The notes under the pieces: generated by a model
What the model was told of the DNA's origin: nothing
Databases searched by the model: none
Seen by the model: only the letters and a program-made list of their open reading frames with translations
DNA from: Paenibacillus polymyxa
Lineage (GTDB): Bacteria; Bacillota; Bacilli; Paenibacillales; Paenibacillaceae
Assembly: GCF_018614975.1 (NCBI RefSeq)
Contig: NZ_JAGGNR010000003.1
Span: forward strand, 1-64,000
Direction: 5' to 3'
DNA length: 64,000 nt
Position numbers and translations under genes: made by a program
Shown: positions 7,519-16,826 of the stretch, in pieces
Layout: every line of letters starts with the position of its first letter
How positions within the stretch are numbered: the stretch's first letter is position 1

Positions 7519-10188
7519 TTACCCCCCATTTATAGCATCACTTTTTACAGCTTTATACATTCCATTATTGACAATTGTACTAATATACGTATCTGTCCAA
7601 ACCGATTGCAATACCTTTGATGTCTTCATATCGACTACAACAATATTAAGCCCACGATGATTTAAACTATGGGAAGAACCATTAATATTGATCTCAGAAT
7701 GATTCCCGACAAGTGCACCCATGCTCATCGCACTGAGTTTAAACGGAATGTACACTCCATTAAAGAACTGGTTTTTGTCCAAGTGAAGTTGGATCGGCTC
7801 AGTTGAAACCATTTCATAAAATGAAGCGAATTCCTTATTTTTATAAATTAAATTAATATAACTACAGCGGTAATTAGATCCTGCCTTCAGTTGGCTAAAT
7901 CCATACGTTTGAATTGTGTTATAGTATAGATCGTCAATCTTGCTTGACGCATCGTCCTTGGCAGTAACTACAATACATACATCATCTGGCAAACTATTCA
8001 GGAAATTTTCTAGTGAGTCAGCTATCGCATCAGAAACAAGATAGCCTCTATCACGAATACCATCGATATATTGTGGATCTTCAAAATAAATCTTTTGTTG
8101 ATTCATATCAAAATCAATTAAAGAATAAAATTGGATATTCCGGTTCGTCTGCAAACAATAGAACCTCTGAAGATTTTCTAAAATCAAAGGATTATTTAGT
8201 GTCTGCCTCTTATACTCATCCTCAAAACCTTTTCCTATTGGTATGATGATAGCATCATGTTCAGCAACAGAAATGAGTTCTTCCAACTTTGGATTAATAT
8301 CTATTAGTTCGGGGTAATCGTTTACTTTCTCTTCTCTACTATTAATAAGATGATTACCTGTTATTAAATACTCTGATTTAGTAATTTGTTGCTTGCTGTA
8401 ATTAAAACGGTGCTTGTTTTCTCCAGATATCGGTAATATCATTCTGTTTTTTTTGCGATCAAAAAAAGTACTTTCACTATAATTCCCCGTCACAGAGGCA
8501 TAACAAAACATATCATTGGACACAAATGAACCCAATGGATACTGCGTTAGAGGTACGGTTCTATTCGGCGAGGATGTAAATAAACTTTCCCCCATCGCAT
8601 AAGAAATTCCTGGAATACCCATTAAATGCAGTAAAGTTTCACTTATATCTAATGTACTGCCAACATGAGACGAGGAGAAATGAACAGCCTGTTCCCCATC
8701 AGCCGCAGCCAAAATAAATGGAATTTTTGCTACCCTCTGCTGATTAATGGATTTAAGAATATTGGCTTGTTCAAGACCTAAAATATCGAACAACTTCGGC
8801 AGATTCTCCAGTGTGACTCCTTCATGATCTCCATAGAATGCAAGAACCGTGTTTTGGTGCAAACCTTCTTCTATTAATTGGTTATAAAAGTACTCCAGTG
8901 CACGGTCAGTGTAGTTAGCACTTTGATAGTATCCAAACATAAAATCAGTCTGATCCTTCACTAAGTCCAGCCCCCAGTACTTCTGCTCCAATTCAAATGG
9001 AAAGTGCGATGTCAGGGTTATCATAAATGAAAAAAACGGCTCTTTCATATTCTTCATTTTATGAATGGCTTGCTTGAAGAATGATCGATCTGACATCCAG
9101 TTGGAAGCCCGCTCGGAGGAATTGAAATCTTCCTCTGCATAGAAGGAATCAAATCCGTGAGACTTCATCATGATTCTCCGATTGTAAAAATCCCCCTTAT
9201 ATCCATGGAAGGCCCCGGTCTCATAATGATTTTCTTTGAAAATATGTGCTAAACCACGAAAATGCTTATCAAAATGTTTAAAATTGATAATTTCATTCTT
9301 TAATGGATACAGCGAATGTAATGCCGCAAACTCTGCATCGACAGTATGTCCCATAGCGAACTGACTATAGATTTCTGTAAATTCAATATTTTCACGAGCC
9401 ATACGATTAAGAAACGGCGTCACCTCTTGACCGTTAACTTTGTGTCCAATTAGAAATTGTTGGAATGATTCTAATTGAATAAGAATCACATTCTTACCCT
9501 TCCATTTCCCGAAAAATTCATCGTTTGGTCTACTCTTTTTTTCAGAGTCTTCTCTTTCTTTATTGTCACTCAGTTCTTCCTGAAGTCGTTCAAATACTTC
9601 TTTATTTTGTATTTTTCTCAACAGATCATTCATATATATAAAATAATAAGAAATGAAAATTCCAAATAAATAAGGATTGGCACTGCCTGTCTTGATCGCT
9701 TTATACTTTATGCATGTGACGATGATTAGTGAAACCAACACCAAATTTAGTAGTATACTAGCCATCACTACATTAGGCACCTCTACTTGAACAAGCAGGA
9801 TACCTGCAGAAGTGAACATGTAAATAAATAAAAAAATTAAATCAGCAGGTCTGACTAGTCCCTTAAGCGCCTGCATTAACATATCTCCGCCTGCGGCAGT
9901 AGTCTTCTTCTTCGAAAAAAATTCTTTGATCTGTACCCAAGGTACCAAATATCCGAAAAATCGAATATGAATTAAACTGATATAATAAAGTAAACCAAAA
10001 AATGTAATCATCATAACAAGAAACACCGTATTTAGATGATATACCTTTTCAGACAAAAGCCCTACCAGCAGGCTCATAAGTAGTATATGAGCCATAGGTA
10101 GAGTTCTGCTACCGAACGCTTTATTTATCGCTATGTTCCATGAAAAGTGCCAAATCAACACAAAAACAGAAATGATCAAAGAGGACAT
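7519..10188 (-). CDS. LtaS-like sulfatase-fold phosphoglycerol transferase fused to an ILEI-like domain
   Basis: The 889-residue product begins with about five membrane segments (residues 5-190), then a lipoteichoic-acid-synthase-type domain (about 225-530). The catalytic positions are recognisable: Glu in LIQLES, the nucleophile Thr in AMGHTVDAEF, and Asp-His in YGDHEG. LtaS enzymes use phosphatidylglycerol to add glycerophosphate outside the membrane. After about 150 further residues comes an ILEI-like domain (CIVVTAKDDASSKIDD, then CSYINLIYK, SMGALVGNHSEINING, HRGLNIVVVD), which ordinary LtaS proteins lack. The start is the second ATG, seven bases after AAAGGG. A polymer other than lipoteichoic acid may be the acceptor; that is inference. 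Confidence 0.85.
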   Translation of the reverse strand: MSSLIISVFVLIWHFSWNIAINKAFGSRTLPMAHILLMSLLVGLLSEKVYHLNTVFLVMMITFFGLLYYISLIHIRFFGYLVPWVQIKEFFSKKKTTAAGGDMLMQALKGLVRPADLIFLFIYMFTSAGILLVQVEVPNVVMASILLNLVLVSLIIVTCIKYKAIKTGSANPYLFGIFISYYFIYMNDLLRKIQNKEVFERLQEELSDNKEREDSEKKSRPNDEFFGKWKGKNVILIQLESFQQFLIGHKVNGQEVTPFLNRMARENIEFTEIYSQFAMGHTVDAEFAALHSLYPLKNEIINFKHFDKHFRGLAHIFKENHYETGAFHGYKGDFYNRRIMMKSHGFDSFYAEEDFNSSERASNWMSDRSFFKQAIHKMKNMKEPFFSFMITLTSHFPFELEQKYWGLDLVKDQTDFMFGYYQSANYTDRALEYFYNQLIEEGLHQNTVLAFYGDHEGVTLENLPKLFDILGLEQANILKSINQQRVAKIPFILAAADGEQAVHFSSSHVGSTLDISETLLHLMGIPGISYAMGESLFTSSPNRTVPLTQYPLGSFVSNDMFCYASVTGNYSESTFFDRKKNRMILPISGENKHRFNYSKQQITKSEYLITGNHLINSREEKVNDYPELIDINPKLEELISVAEHDAIIIPIGKGFEDEYKRQTLNNPLILENLQRFYCLQTNRNIQFYSLIDFDMNQQKIYFEDPQYIDGIRDRGYLVSDAIADSLENFLNSLPDDVCIVVTAKDDASSKIDDLYYNTIQTYGFSQLKAGSNYRCSYINLIYKNKEFASFYEMVSTEPIQLHLDKNQFFNGVYIPFKLSAMSMGALVGNHSEININGSSHSLNHRGLNIVVVDMKTSKVLQSVWTDTYISTIVNNGMYKAVKSDAINGG

Positions 10189-10203
10189 ATGCATTCCCTT
10201 TCT

Positions 10204-12960
10204 TTAAACAAACTTCTTCACTGTGTCCGGAGCAAAATAAACTTCTGCATCTAATGACAACCACTGAATTCTTGCAAAACTAAGGTAAATATCCGGTTCT
10301 TGTTCCGATCTTATAAAGACTGTCATCCCTTGCTTCAGGCAACTTGATACATAGGGTAACCATTTACTTTTTTCTGCATTTGACCCAACTATAATTTCAA
10401 TGGTCTCCGCTTTTGAATATTGTATAGAATCAGGCTTGCTTTCCCCTGTCATTGCTTGTTCCTGAAGCAAAGTTTTTATGACATTTTTCCATCTTTCTTT
10501 CCAAATTTCTTTATTGAACGCCTTAGAAACTTCAATAGCATTCTCCCCAAACTTCTTCATCAATTCCGGGTTATCCAAGCAAGTTCTTACTGCTTTCTCA
10601 AGTGAAGCTTCATTCGGATGAATTAACAATCCATTATGATTGTCAATGATAATATCAGTAAGTCCACCTACCCGGGTCGCAATTACGGCATTCCCCGTAG
10701 CACAAGCCTCTAAACAAGAGAGACTAGTTCCTTCACTGTAAAGTGTTGGAATTAATACAATATCTGCACTTTTATACACAGCATGCATATCTTCTGGCTC
10801 ACTGTGGTAACAATATATTCTTCCTTTCCATTGCTCCATCTTGTTATATATGGCTTGCAAATCCTCTGGGAACCCTTTTCCCACGAAATGGAATTCCACA
10901 TCAGGATAATCATTTAATATGCTATCAACTATTGCAAGAGTAATATATAATCCCCGTGGCCTATACAATCTTCGTGGGTATACAATTCTTATTTTTCCAT
11001 CTTTTTTTCTCTTCACTGGGAAAAATTCATTCCGATCTACATAATTAGGAATCGTTTCTATTTTTAAAGATGTGCTATAGGATACGGTTTGGAACCAATT
11101 GGCGGTGTTCGTGTCTACGGATACAACCCTTTGGAGATCGTCTGCGCTCTGGATGTATCTATCGTTAACATTCCAGAACTGATCACCATTCTCAAACTGG
11201 CTATGTGGCGAATCCCACGCAACTCCATGACTTATCCCTATACTAGGGTGTGCCACGTTAGGATAGGATTGAAAAAATGCAGAATAGATGTTCAGCATGG
11301 AGTGCCCTTTAACCATGTAATCGAATCTCCGGCTAAAAGATAAGAGATTCTCCATAGTGAACTCTTCCATATCAAGCTTCTCATGACCTAAACTGTAGAC
11401 ATCTATATCTTTATATTTGCGATACCACGAATAGTGACCGTATTGGTAAATATTCAGGTTCATCCCCAAGTCCGCACACACCTCGTGAAGATCTACAAGA
11501 TAACGCTCTGCACCACCAGAATAATAATTTTCTCCTTCATAATCTAAGAATGTAGCTGCAAATACATTGACTTGTGCTCGATCAGCAGCTTTATTAGCAA
11601 GAACAGGTAAGAATGAAGGGATATTTTCTGAGAGTTCCAAAATAGTGGATGTTCTACGGTTCCACTGATTTTCATTAGCAATCTTATGAAGGTGTTGGAC
11701 TGCTCTTGAATCCATTCGCCAAAATGATGAATTTAAGGATGTAAACTCATCTGTATTGACTAAAGTGATACCAGGACCCATATACTGTACCACTTCCGCA
11801 ATGGGGGTAGTTATAATGGGTTTACCTATTGCACAGTATTCAAAAAACTTCACAGGAGAAACTGCGTTTGTTAGATCATTCACCAAAAAAGGAATAATCA
11901 TTGCATCAAAAAATGCAGTATAATTCTTCAATTCTGAATACGGTTTAGGTCCCAGAAGATGTACATTTCCCGGGAATTTTACATCAGAAAGACCACAATG
12001 ACCTATTAAAATAATTATTATATCTTTCTGTTTCGCCAATTTTGAAATAAGATCCACGTCGAACCATTCTTCAATTGCTCCATAATAACCAATAGTCTTC
12101 TTTCCTCGCTTTATGAAAGGAGATAAATCCTCTGGCATACTGATTATTTGGTTATTCATAACAAAATCTTCAATTTTCACAGCGTTTGGTAAGTACACTG
12201 CATCCTTACGTTTAGAGACGTATTCTGATAGTGCATGTGCGGAATACGTAACAAGATCGGCTTCATATAAATTTTGATAATGTGCTGCTAACATACCTTT
12301 ATCATAGAACGAGAAAAAATCAACCCGATCTAAAACATCATACCAAATTGTTTTATGTGGCAAGTGTTCAATCCAGGCATTTTGCATTAACCAAGAATTT
12401 AGAACCAGCACATGATACGTCTGAAGTGCTTGGAGTAGATGACTCTGATTGGATATGATGTACATTCGATCTTGTTCCTTATGTATATTCATACTTTGTG
12501 AAGTATCGCAAAAGAAACAAAGGTATCCTCTTTTAGCCAAATCTAACATCATTTGTTGTGGTCTTTGTACTGGATTCCAATGTACAGCATTAGGATACAC
12601 TACAATTCCAATATATTCATTTTCCTGAATAATGTTCACAATACGGATTGCTTCTTCAGTGATAGGAGACTCCACAACCGTTTTATAATATCTATTCTGA
12701 GCGCTATACTCTGTAGAATATAATAAATCATATTTAGCTAATTCATAATTTTGAGTAACCACTCTTTCATTAAGCTGCTTTATAGCTTCATTTTTTTCGA
12801 TGGCCACTATTTCACGTTTAGATAATTCTGCATTCAAGCTCTCCAACTTCATTTGCAAATCTTCTTTAATCAGTTGCATCTGATTTGTTGCCGCTCGTAC
12901 ATTTTTAATTTCCTGAGGAACAATTGAATATGGTTTAGCTGTGTTGTTAGTTATCGTCAT
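10204..12960 (-). CDS. large glycosyltransferase with two GT-B modules
   Basis: The 918-residue protein begins with a predicted coiled coil (about 15-95). A first glycosyltransferase-like module (about 110-425) contains VVYPNAVHWNPVQRPQQMM, TIWYDVLDRVDFF and the donor-site region IIPFLVNDLTNAVSPVKFFEY. A second, GT4-type module (about 470-840) has VYPRRLYRPRGL, FVGKGFPEDLQ, SADIVLIPTLYSEGTSLSCLEACATG and the following VGG loop, the usual nucleotide-sugar site with its E-x7-E. A C-terminal tail of about 50 residues is unassigned. It is cytosolic by appearance. Its ATG, seven bases after GGGGAG, overlaps the upstream gene's end by 14 bases, so the two are translationally coupled. Confidence 0.85.
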   Translation of the reverse strand: MTITNNTAKPYSIVPQEIKNVRAATNQMQLIKEDLQMKLESLNAELSKREIVAIEKNEAIKQLNERVVTQNYELAKYDLLYSTEYSAQNRYYKTVVESPITEEAIRIVNIIQENEYIGIVVYPNAVHWNPVQRPQQMMLDLAKRGYLCFFCDTSQSMNIHKEQDRMYIISNQSHLLQALQTYHVLVLNSWLMQNAWIEHLPHKTIWYDVLDRVDFFSFYDKGMLAAHYQNLYEADLVTYSAHALSEYVSKRKDAVYLPNAVKIEDFVMNNQIISMPEDLSPFIKRGKKTIGYYGAIEEWFDVDLISKLAKQKDIIIILIGHCGLSDVKFPGNVHLLGPKPYSELKNYTAFFDAMIIPFLVNDLTNAVSPVKFFEYCAIGKPIITTPIAEVVQYMGPGITLVNTDEFTSLNSSFWRMDSRAVQHLHKIANENQWNRRTSTILELSENIPSFLPVLANKAADRAQVNVFAATFLDYEGENYYSGGAERYLVDLHEVCADLGMNLNIYQYGHYSWYRKYKDIDVYSLGHEKLDMEEFTMENLLSFSRRFDYMVKGHSMLNIYSAFFQSYPNVAHPSIGISHGVAWDSPHSQFENGDQFWNVNDRYIQSADDLQRVVSVDTNTANWFQTVSYSTSLKIETIPNYVDRNEFFPVKRKKDGKIRIVYPRRLYRPRGLYITLAIVDSILNDYPDVEFHFVGKGFPEDLQAIYNKMEQWKGRIYCYHSEPEDMHAVYKSADIVLIPTLYSEGTSLSCLEACATGNAVIATRVGGLTDIIIDNHNGLLIHPNEASLEKAVRTCLDNPELMKKFGENAIEVSKAFNKEIWKERWKNVIKTLLQEQAMTGESKPDSIQYSKAETIEIIVGSNAEKSKWLPYVSSCLKQGMTVFIRSEQEPDIYLSFARIQWLSLDAEVYFAPDTVKKFV

Positions 12961-13810
12961 TGAGAGACTCCCCAAAAATCATTTTAATTAATGCTTCATA
13001 ACATCCTTCATAGGGTTTCCATATCATTGAATCATGTCTTAAAAGCGTGTACCTCTTCCACTTCCGATCGGAATACGTAACTAGATCCGCAGCTTCGAGC
13101 AACTCAAAATGCTTTAATTTCGAGGCTGCCTGCTCGCCCCACATTAGGTCGCTATTATTGCACACATCATACCAAATATACTTTTCTTCAATTAAATCTA
13201 AAAGTGCTGTTTGTTGTACAGAATTCACCAATATTACAGGTACGATATTTACAGACTTTAACCAGCTTAATAGTTGAACTTCACTTTTATATACATAGTT
13301 GTTTTCTGAAATACACTCAACATCTTTTTCTATATCCCTTTCAAAATGAAAACACACGTAATCTCTGTCAGCCAAATCACCTAATAATTCATTAGCCCGC
13401 TTAATCTGAAAATCCATCCCATCTAATGAGATGATCACCTGCTTGAGTTGGCCAATTTTTAATGGGATACGACTGAAGCACTGAGTATCAACAGAATCAT
13501 ACGTTGCTTGGTAATAATGTTTCCTATTTGTATAATCATTTTCATAAGGAACTTGTAATCTAGCATTATTCAAAGATATTTCCAAACTATCAATCTGGAT
13601 TTGTAATATTTGTAGTTTTTCCATATAATCATTAATTTGAAGATCCACACTTGTTAATTTCTTTGAGATGGTTTCGGTTTCTTTTTCTAAGTTAATAATT
13701 TCAAGTGTCTTTTTTTTATATACAGACTTCAACTTATCTAATTGAATTTCCAAATGTTCCTGATCTAAACGTTTATCTCCACTGGAATCCATATTCATTT
13801 GATTAATCAA
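12947..13810 (-). CDS. coiled-coil protein with a lone N-terminal glycosyltransferase half-domain
   Basis: Residues 15-95 form a predicted coiled coil. Residues 100-287 align by eye with the N-terminal half of the first glycosyltransferase module of the next gene: compare KYIWYDVCNNSDLMW with KTIWYDVLDRVDFF, and LLEAADLVTYSDRKWKRYTL with LYEADLVTYSAHALSEYV. The C-terminal Rossmann half that carries the donor-sugar site is missing, so alone it is unlikely to be an active GT-B enzyme. It might be a partner or scaffold of the coupled downstream enzyme. A TTG start follows GGGGGT by about nine bases; an ATG 12 bases downstream lacks a site. 287 residues. Confidence 0.75.
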   Translation of the reverse strand: MINQMNMDSSGDKRLDQEHLEIQLDKLKSVYKKKTLEIINLEKETETISKKLTSVDLQINDYMEKLQILQIQIDSLEISLNNARLQVPYENDYTNRKHYYQATYDSVDTQCFSRIPLKIGQLKQVIISLDGMDFQIKRANELLGDLADRDYVCFHFERDIEKDVECISENNYVYKSEVQLLSWLKSVNIVPVILVNSVQQTALLDLIEEKYIWYDVCNNSDLMWGEQAASKLKHFELLEAADLVTYSDRKWKRYTLLRHDSMIWKPYEGCYEALIKMIFGESLNDDN

Positions 13811-13827
13811 GCTACCTTACCCCCTGG

Positions 13828-16758
13828 TTAAACAAAACTCAGATACATCCATTTCTTCTTCAATTTCCCATGCAACTCATTCCAACCACCATGACTGCCC
13901 AACTCAATTTTTGACGAAAGTGATTTTTCATGAATCCGATAGTAATAGAGAGGTTCCGAAAGATAAACGATCTTACCTTGCAGTGCAATCCGAATGGCAA
14001 AATCTCTATCCTCTATTCCAAATAATGATTCGTCAAATACTCCCGATTTACGTAATATATTCGTTCTCCAAAAAAATGAAGGTCCACTGTTCTGTAATCC
14101 ATTAAGTTTATAGTTGAGTTCTCTTTTAGTACCTATGATAATCCCGTCTTCATCCACGTGATAATATGATGAATATGCAGCTACGGCTGTTGGATCACTC
14201 TCTAGTTTCAAAACCATTTTCTCAATCCATTTGGAGTGAGTAAAATTGTCGGCTGATGTCCAGGCCATAATGGACCCTGTAGCTTTAGTAACCCCATAAT
14301 TCAATGCACTAGGAATTCCTAGATTTTCCTTGCTTCTAAAATATTTAATTCTACTATCAAATTTGTATCTATCTACATATTGCTTAATATCAACGGTTGA
14401 ACCATCATCAATAATGATTAACTCCAAATTAACATAACTTTGCGTGAGGATACTTCTAATACTTTCAGACAAGTATTGGGTATCATTGTAGACAGGTAGA
14501 ATGATACTCACCAAGTTATCTTTTTCAACAGCGGAGATATCCAGATCAGCTGTAATATCTTCCCTCTTAAACAATAAAGCCCAATCTTGTAGATTCAAAT
14601 GTTCAAACATCAGACCCAAAATGGATTTACCATTAGCTGAATCTTGGAATATACTCAGTATGGTACGTATTACCTTATCAACACCATCATCTTTGAACTG
14701 AGCATGAATGATCTCAACCAAACGAAAAGCACAATCCAGATTTTTATATGAAGATACTTCCAGACCATGACGCATACTTCTAATAGCTTGATCTGCATCG
14801 CCTAGTTGCCACTGTAACTCTCCGATCTGCGTCCACCAGTGAGTCTCCTGAATTTTCAGGTGTTTTGTTTCAATAATAGGATTTGCTTCAAGCACTTCAT
14901 TCAATAATTGTATGGAATCGTTTTTCATTTCATCAACAGTTACATTCTGTGCCAGCTTGCTGTGTACGTAAATAAAATCAAAAATATCTTTGTCATTTGA
15001 ATCACTATCTATCATGTCATAAACAATATTAGCTGCTTCGTCAATTTTCTCGAGGCAAATATAAGCAAGTGCTTTGAAAAATTGAGATGTTTGCCAGAAG
15101 GTATCTTCAATTGAAGTTGATTGTTTAATTACTTCTTCATACCTCTGACACCCAAAATTCGTTAACATCTTATTGAACTCTGGAAAAAATGAGATTCTCT
15201 TTATATGATCCTTCTGTCGCTCCTTCGGAACCATAAGAGGTTTTTCTAACATAATCATGTTTTCTTGATAGTTATCACCACTGTTCAAGTAGTTAATTTC
15301 CATCTTGGAATCATTATATGCTGCATGTCGTACATCCCATATCCGTGTTTCATGCCACGAACAACCTACCCGTTCAGAAAATCTGTTAATAACAATTTCA
15401 TTTTTGAAATGATTAATAAAATTAGTAAACGTGTCCACACCAAATTCTGAAGTTAAACGTTCATTAGCTTCCCATTTCCATAGGTAATCGGTTTTATTTT
15501 GCTTTGTGAAACTGAGAACTGCTTTTTGCCAATCTGCTTCATAAATGGGTTGTATTTTATTTTTATTCCACAATATTTTAAGCTGTTGCTCAACTGGAAA
15601 GTTCTTGTCACACCATACTCCAATATTGTAATTTATATCTTTTAACTTCTCTTTAATGTGAAGGACTAACTCTTCCCAATCGGATTCAAGATCAGGATAA
15701 GTAACCAAAACTGCCAGATTCATCTCTTTTACCTCTTTCATTGAAATGTTCCCATGTAAATTTTTATATGATTCTTGTCTTCGATTATAAATTTGTTTCC
15801 TTGAGGATATGAAATAATCAGGAAACAATCCATTTTCCTGCCTAATTGAATCAAACCATGCATCAAACCACCTTAGCGATTCTTCCCAAAGCGATTGACT
15901 AAAGCATAATTCCCCAGCGATGCAATATGGATCTGAGTAATGAGGTAATTCTGCCACAGAACGCTGTATCAGTAATTGAGCCTCATCGATTTTTTTCAAT
16001 TGTACATTGGACATGATGCTATAATAATAGGCTTGCGCCCTACTATACCTTCCAGTCAATGGAATATTATCCAAGGCTTTCGCAGCGTTCAGAAGACTCT
16101 CATTGTAATCACCACAATTGTAAGCCTCATTGGCTATGTATCTGAAAGTTAATGGGTTAGAGGGGGTCACCGTTAATTCCCTAGTTAAAAGTTCCATGTT
16201 TCTTCGATGCTTGCGTTCTTGAAATTCGGGGGAGTATCCAGAATGTATTATCCAAGCAAATGGACAGCTTTGAATTGTTTTCTGAAAACCACTAGTAGAA
16301 GAATCACTTAAACTCTCATGAACGATTCCAGTGTATCGAAAAAATTTAGGGGTAAACAATCTTTCCGCATGTGTAAGAGCGATCAGTTCCTTGGTCTCTC
16401 CAGTTCTTATATGTCTTATTTCAAGCACAAGCACATCGGTATGATTAAAGTTTTTTTTCTGTACCCAGTCTCTAAAACTAACTTCATTTGACCAAACAAA
16501 CGCTTCATCCGAGTCCAACCATAAGACCCAGTTGTCATTTTGAACGATTTCAAGACAAAAATTTCTCGCCTTCGAAAAATCGTTACACCAAGAAAATGAA
16601 TGAATCTCTGCTCCCAACTCTGAAGCAATAAAAACCGTAGAGTCATCCGATCCTGTATCTATGACAATTACTCTATCTACATGATTTTTCAAACTACTTA
16701 TAGCTAAGCCTATTGTATCTTCGTTATTTTTCGTAAGTATACACGCAGAAATAAACAT
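13828..16758 (-). CDS. giant bifunctional family 2 glycosyltransferase with TPR region
   Basis: This 976-residue protein has a GT2 domain at each end. The N-terminal one (1-170) shows ISACILTKNNEDTIG, VIDTGSDDST and the metal-binding LDSDEAF near residue 83. Residues about 200-330 and 560-720 look like helical tetratricopeptide-type repeats. The C-terminal GT2 (about 745-955) has VSIILPVYNDTQYLSESIRS, IIDDGST, a TSADNF motif in the DxD place and GIEDRDFAIRIA. Such N-GT2/TPR proteins often build glycans on surface or flagellar proteins, but the acceptor here is unknown. It is the first gene of the operon-like string, 18 bases before the next, with GGGGGAAC before its ATG. Confidence 0.85.
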   Translation of the reverse strand: MFISACILTKNNEDTIGLAISSLKNHVDRVIVIDTGSDDSTVFIASELGAEIHSFSWCNDFSKARNFCLEIVQNDNWVLWLDSDEAFVWSNEVSFRDWVQKKNFNHTDVLVLEIRHIRTGETKELIALTHAERLFTPKFFRYTGIVHESLSDSSTSGFQKTIQSCPFAWIIHSGYSPEFQERKHRRNMELLTRELTVTPSNPLTFRYIANEAYNCGDYNESLLNAAKALDNIPLTGRYSRAQAYYYSIMSNVQLKKIDEAQLLIQRSVAELPHYSDPYCIAGELCFSQSLWEESLRWFDAWFDSIRQENGLFPDYFISSRKQIYNRRQESYKNLHGNISMKEVKEMNLAVLVTYPDLESDWEELVLHIKEKLKDINYNIGVWCDKNFPVEQQLKILWNKNKIQPIYEADWQKAVLSFTKQNKTDYLWKWEANERLTSEFGVDTFTNFINHFKNEIVINRFSERVGCSWHETRIWDVRHAAYNDSKMEINYLNSGDNYQENMIMLEKPLMVPKERQKDHIKRISFFPEFNKMLTNFGCQRYEEVIKQSTSIEDTFWQTSQFFKALAYICLEKIDEAANIVYDMIDSDSNDKDIFDFIYVHSKLAQNVTVDEMKNDSIQLLNEVLEANPIIETKHLKIQETHWWTQIGELQWQLGDADQAIRSMRHGLEVSSYKNLDCAFRLVEIIHAQFKDDGVDKVIRTILSIFQDSANGKSILGLMFEHLNLQDWALLFKREDITADLDISAVEKDNLVSIILPVYNDTQYLSESIRSILTQSYVNLELIIIDDGSTVDIKQYVDRYKFDSRIKYFRSKENLGIPSALNYGVTKATGSIMAWTSADNFTHSKWIEKMVLKLESDPTAVAAYSSYYHVDEDGIIIGTKRELNYKLNGLQNSGPSFFWRTNILRKSGVFDESLFGIEDRDFAIRIALQGKIVYLSEPLYYYRIHEKSLSSKIELGSHGGWNELHGKLKKKWMYLSFV

Positions 16759-16780
16759 CTGTTCCCCCTAAATTTCAGGA

Positions 16781-16819
16781 CACCCCAAAGTCACTACATG
16801 TTGTAGCAACTTTGGGGTG
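16781..16819. terminator. hairpin between the SLH gene and the glycosyltransferase operon
   Basis: Arms CACCCCAAAGT and ACTTTGGGGTG pair perfectly across a 17-base loop, 7 bases after the SLH gene stop. No strong T tract follows on the minus strand, so partial read-through into the glycosyltransferase genes is possible. Confidence 0.6.
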
Positions 16820-16826
16820 GATTAAG

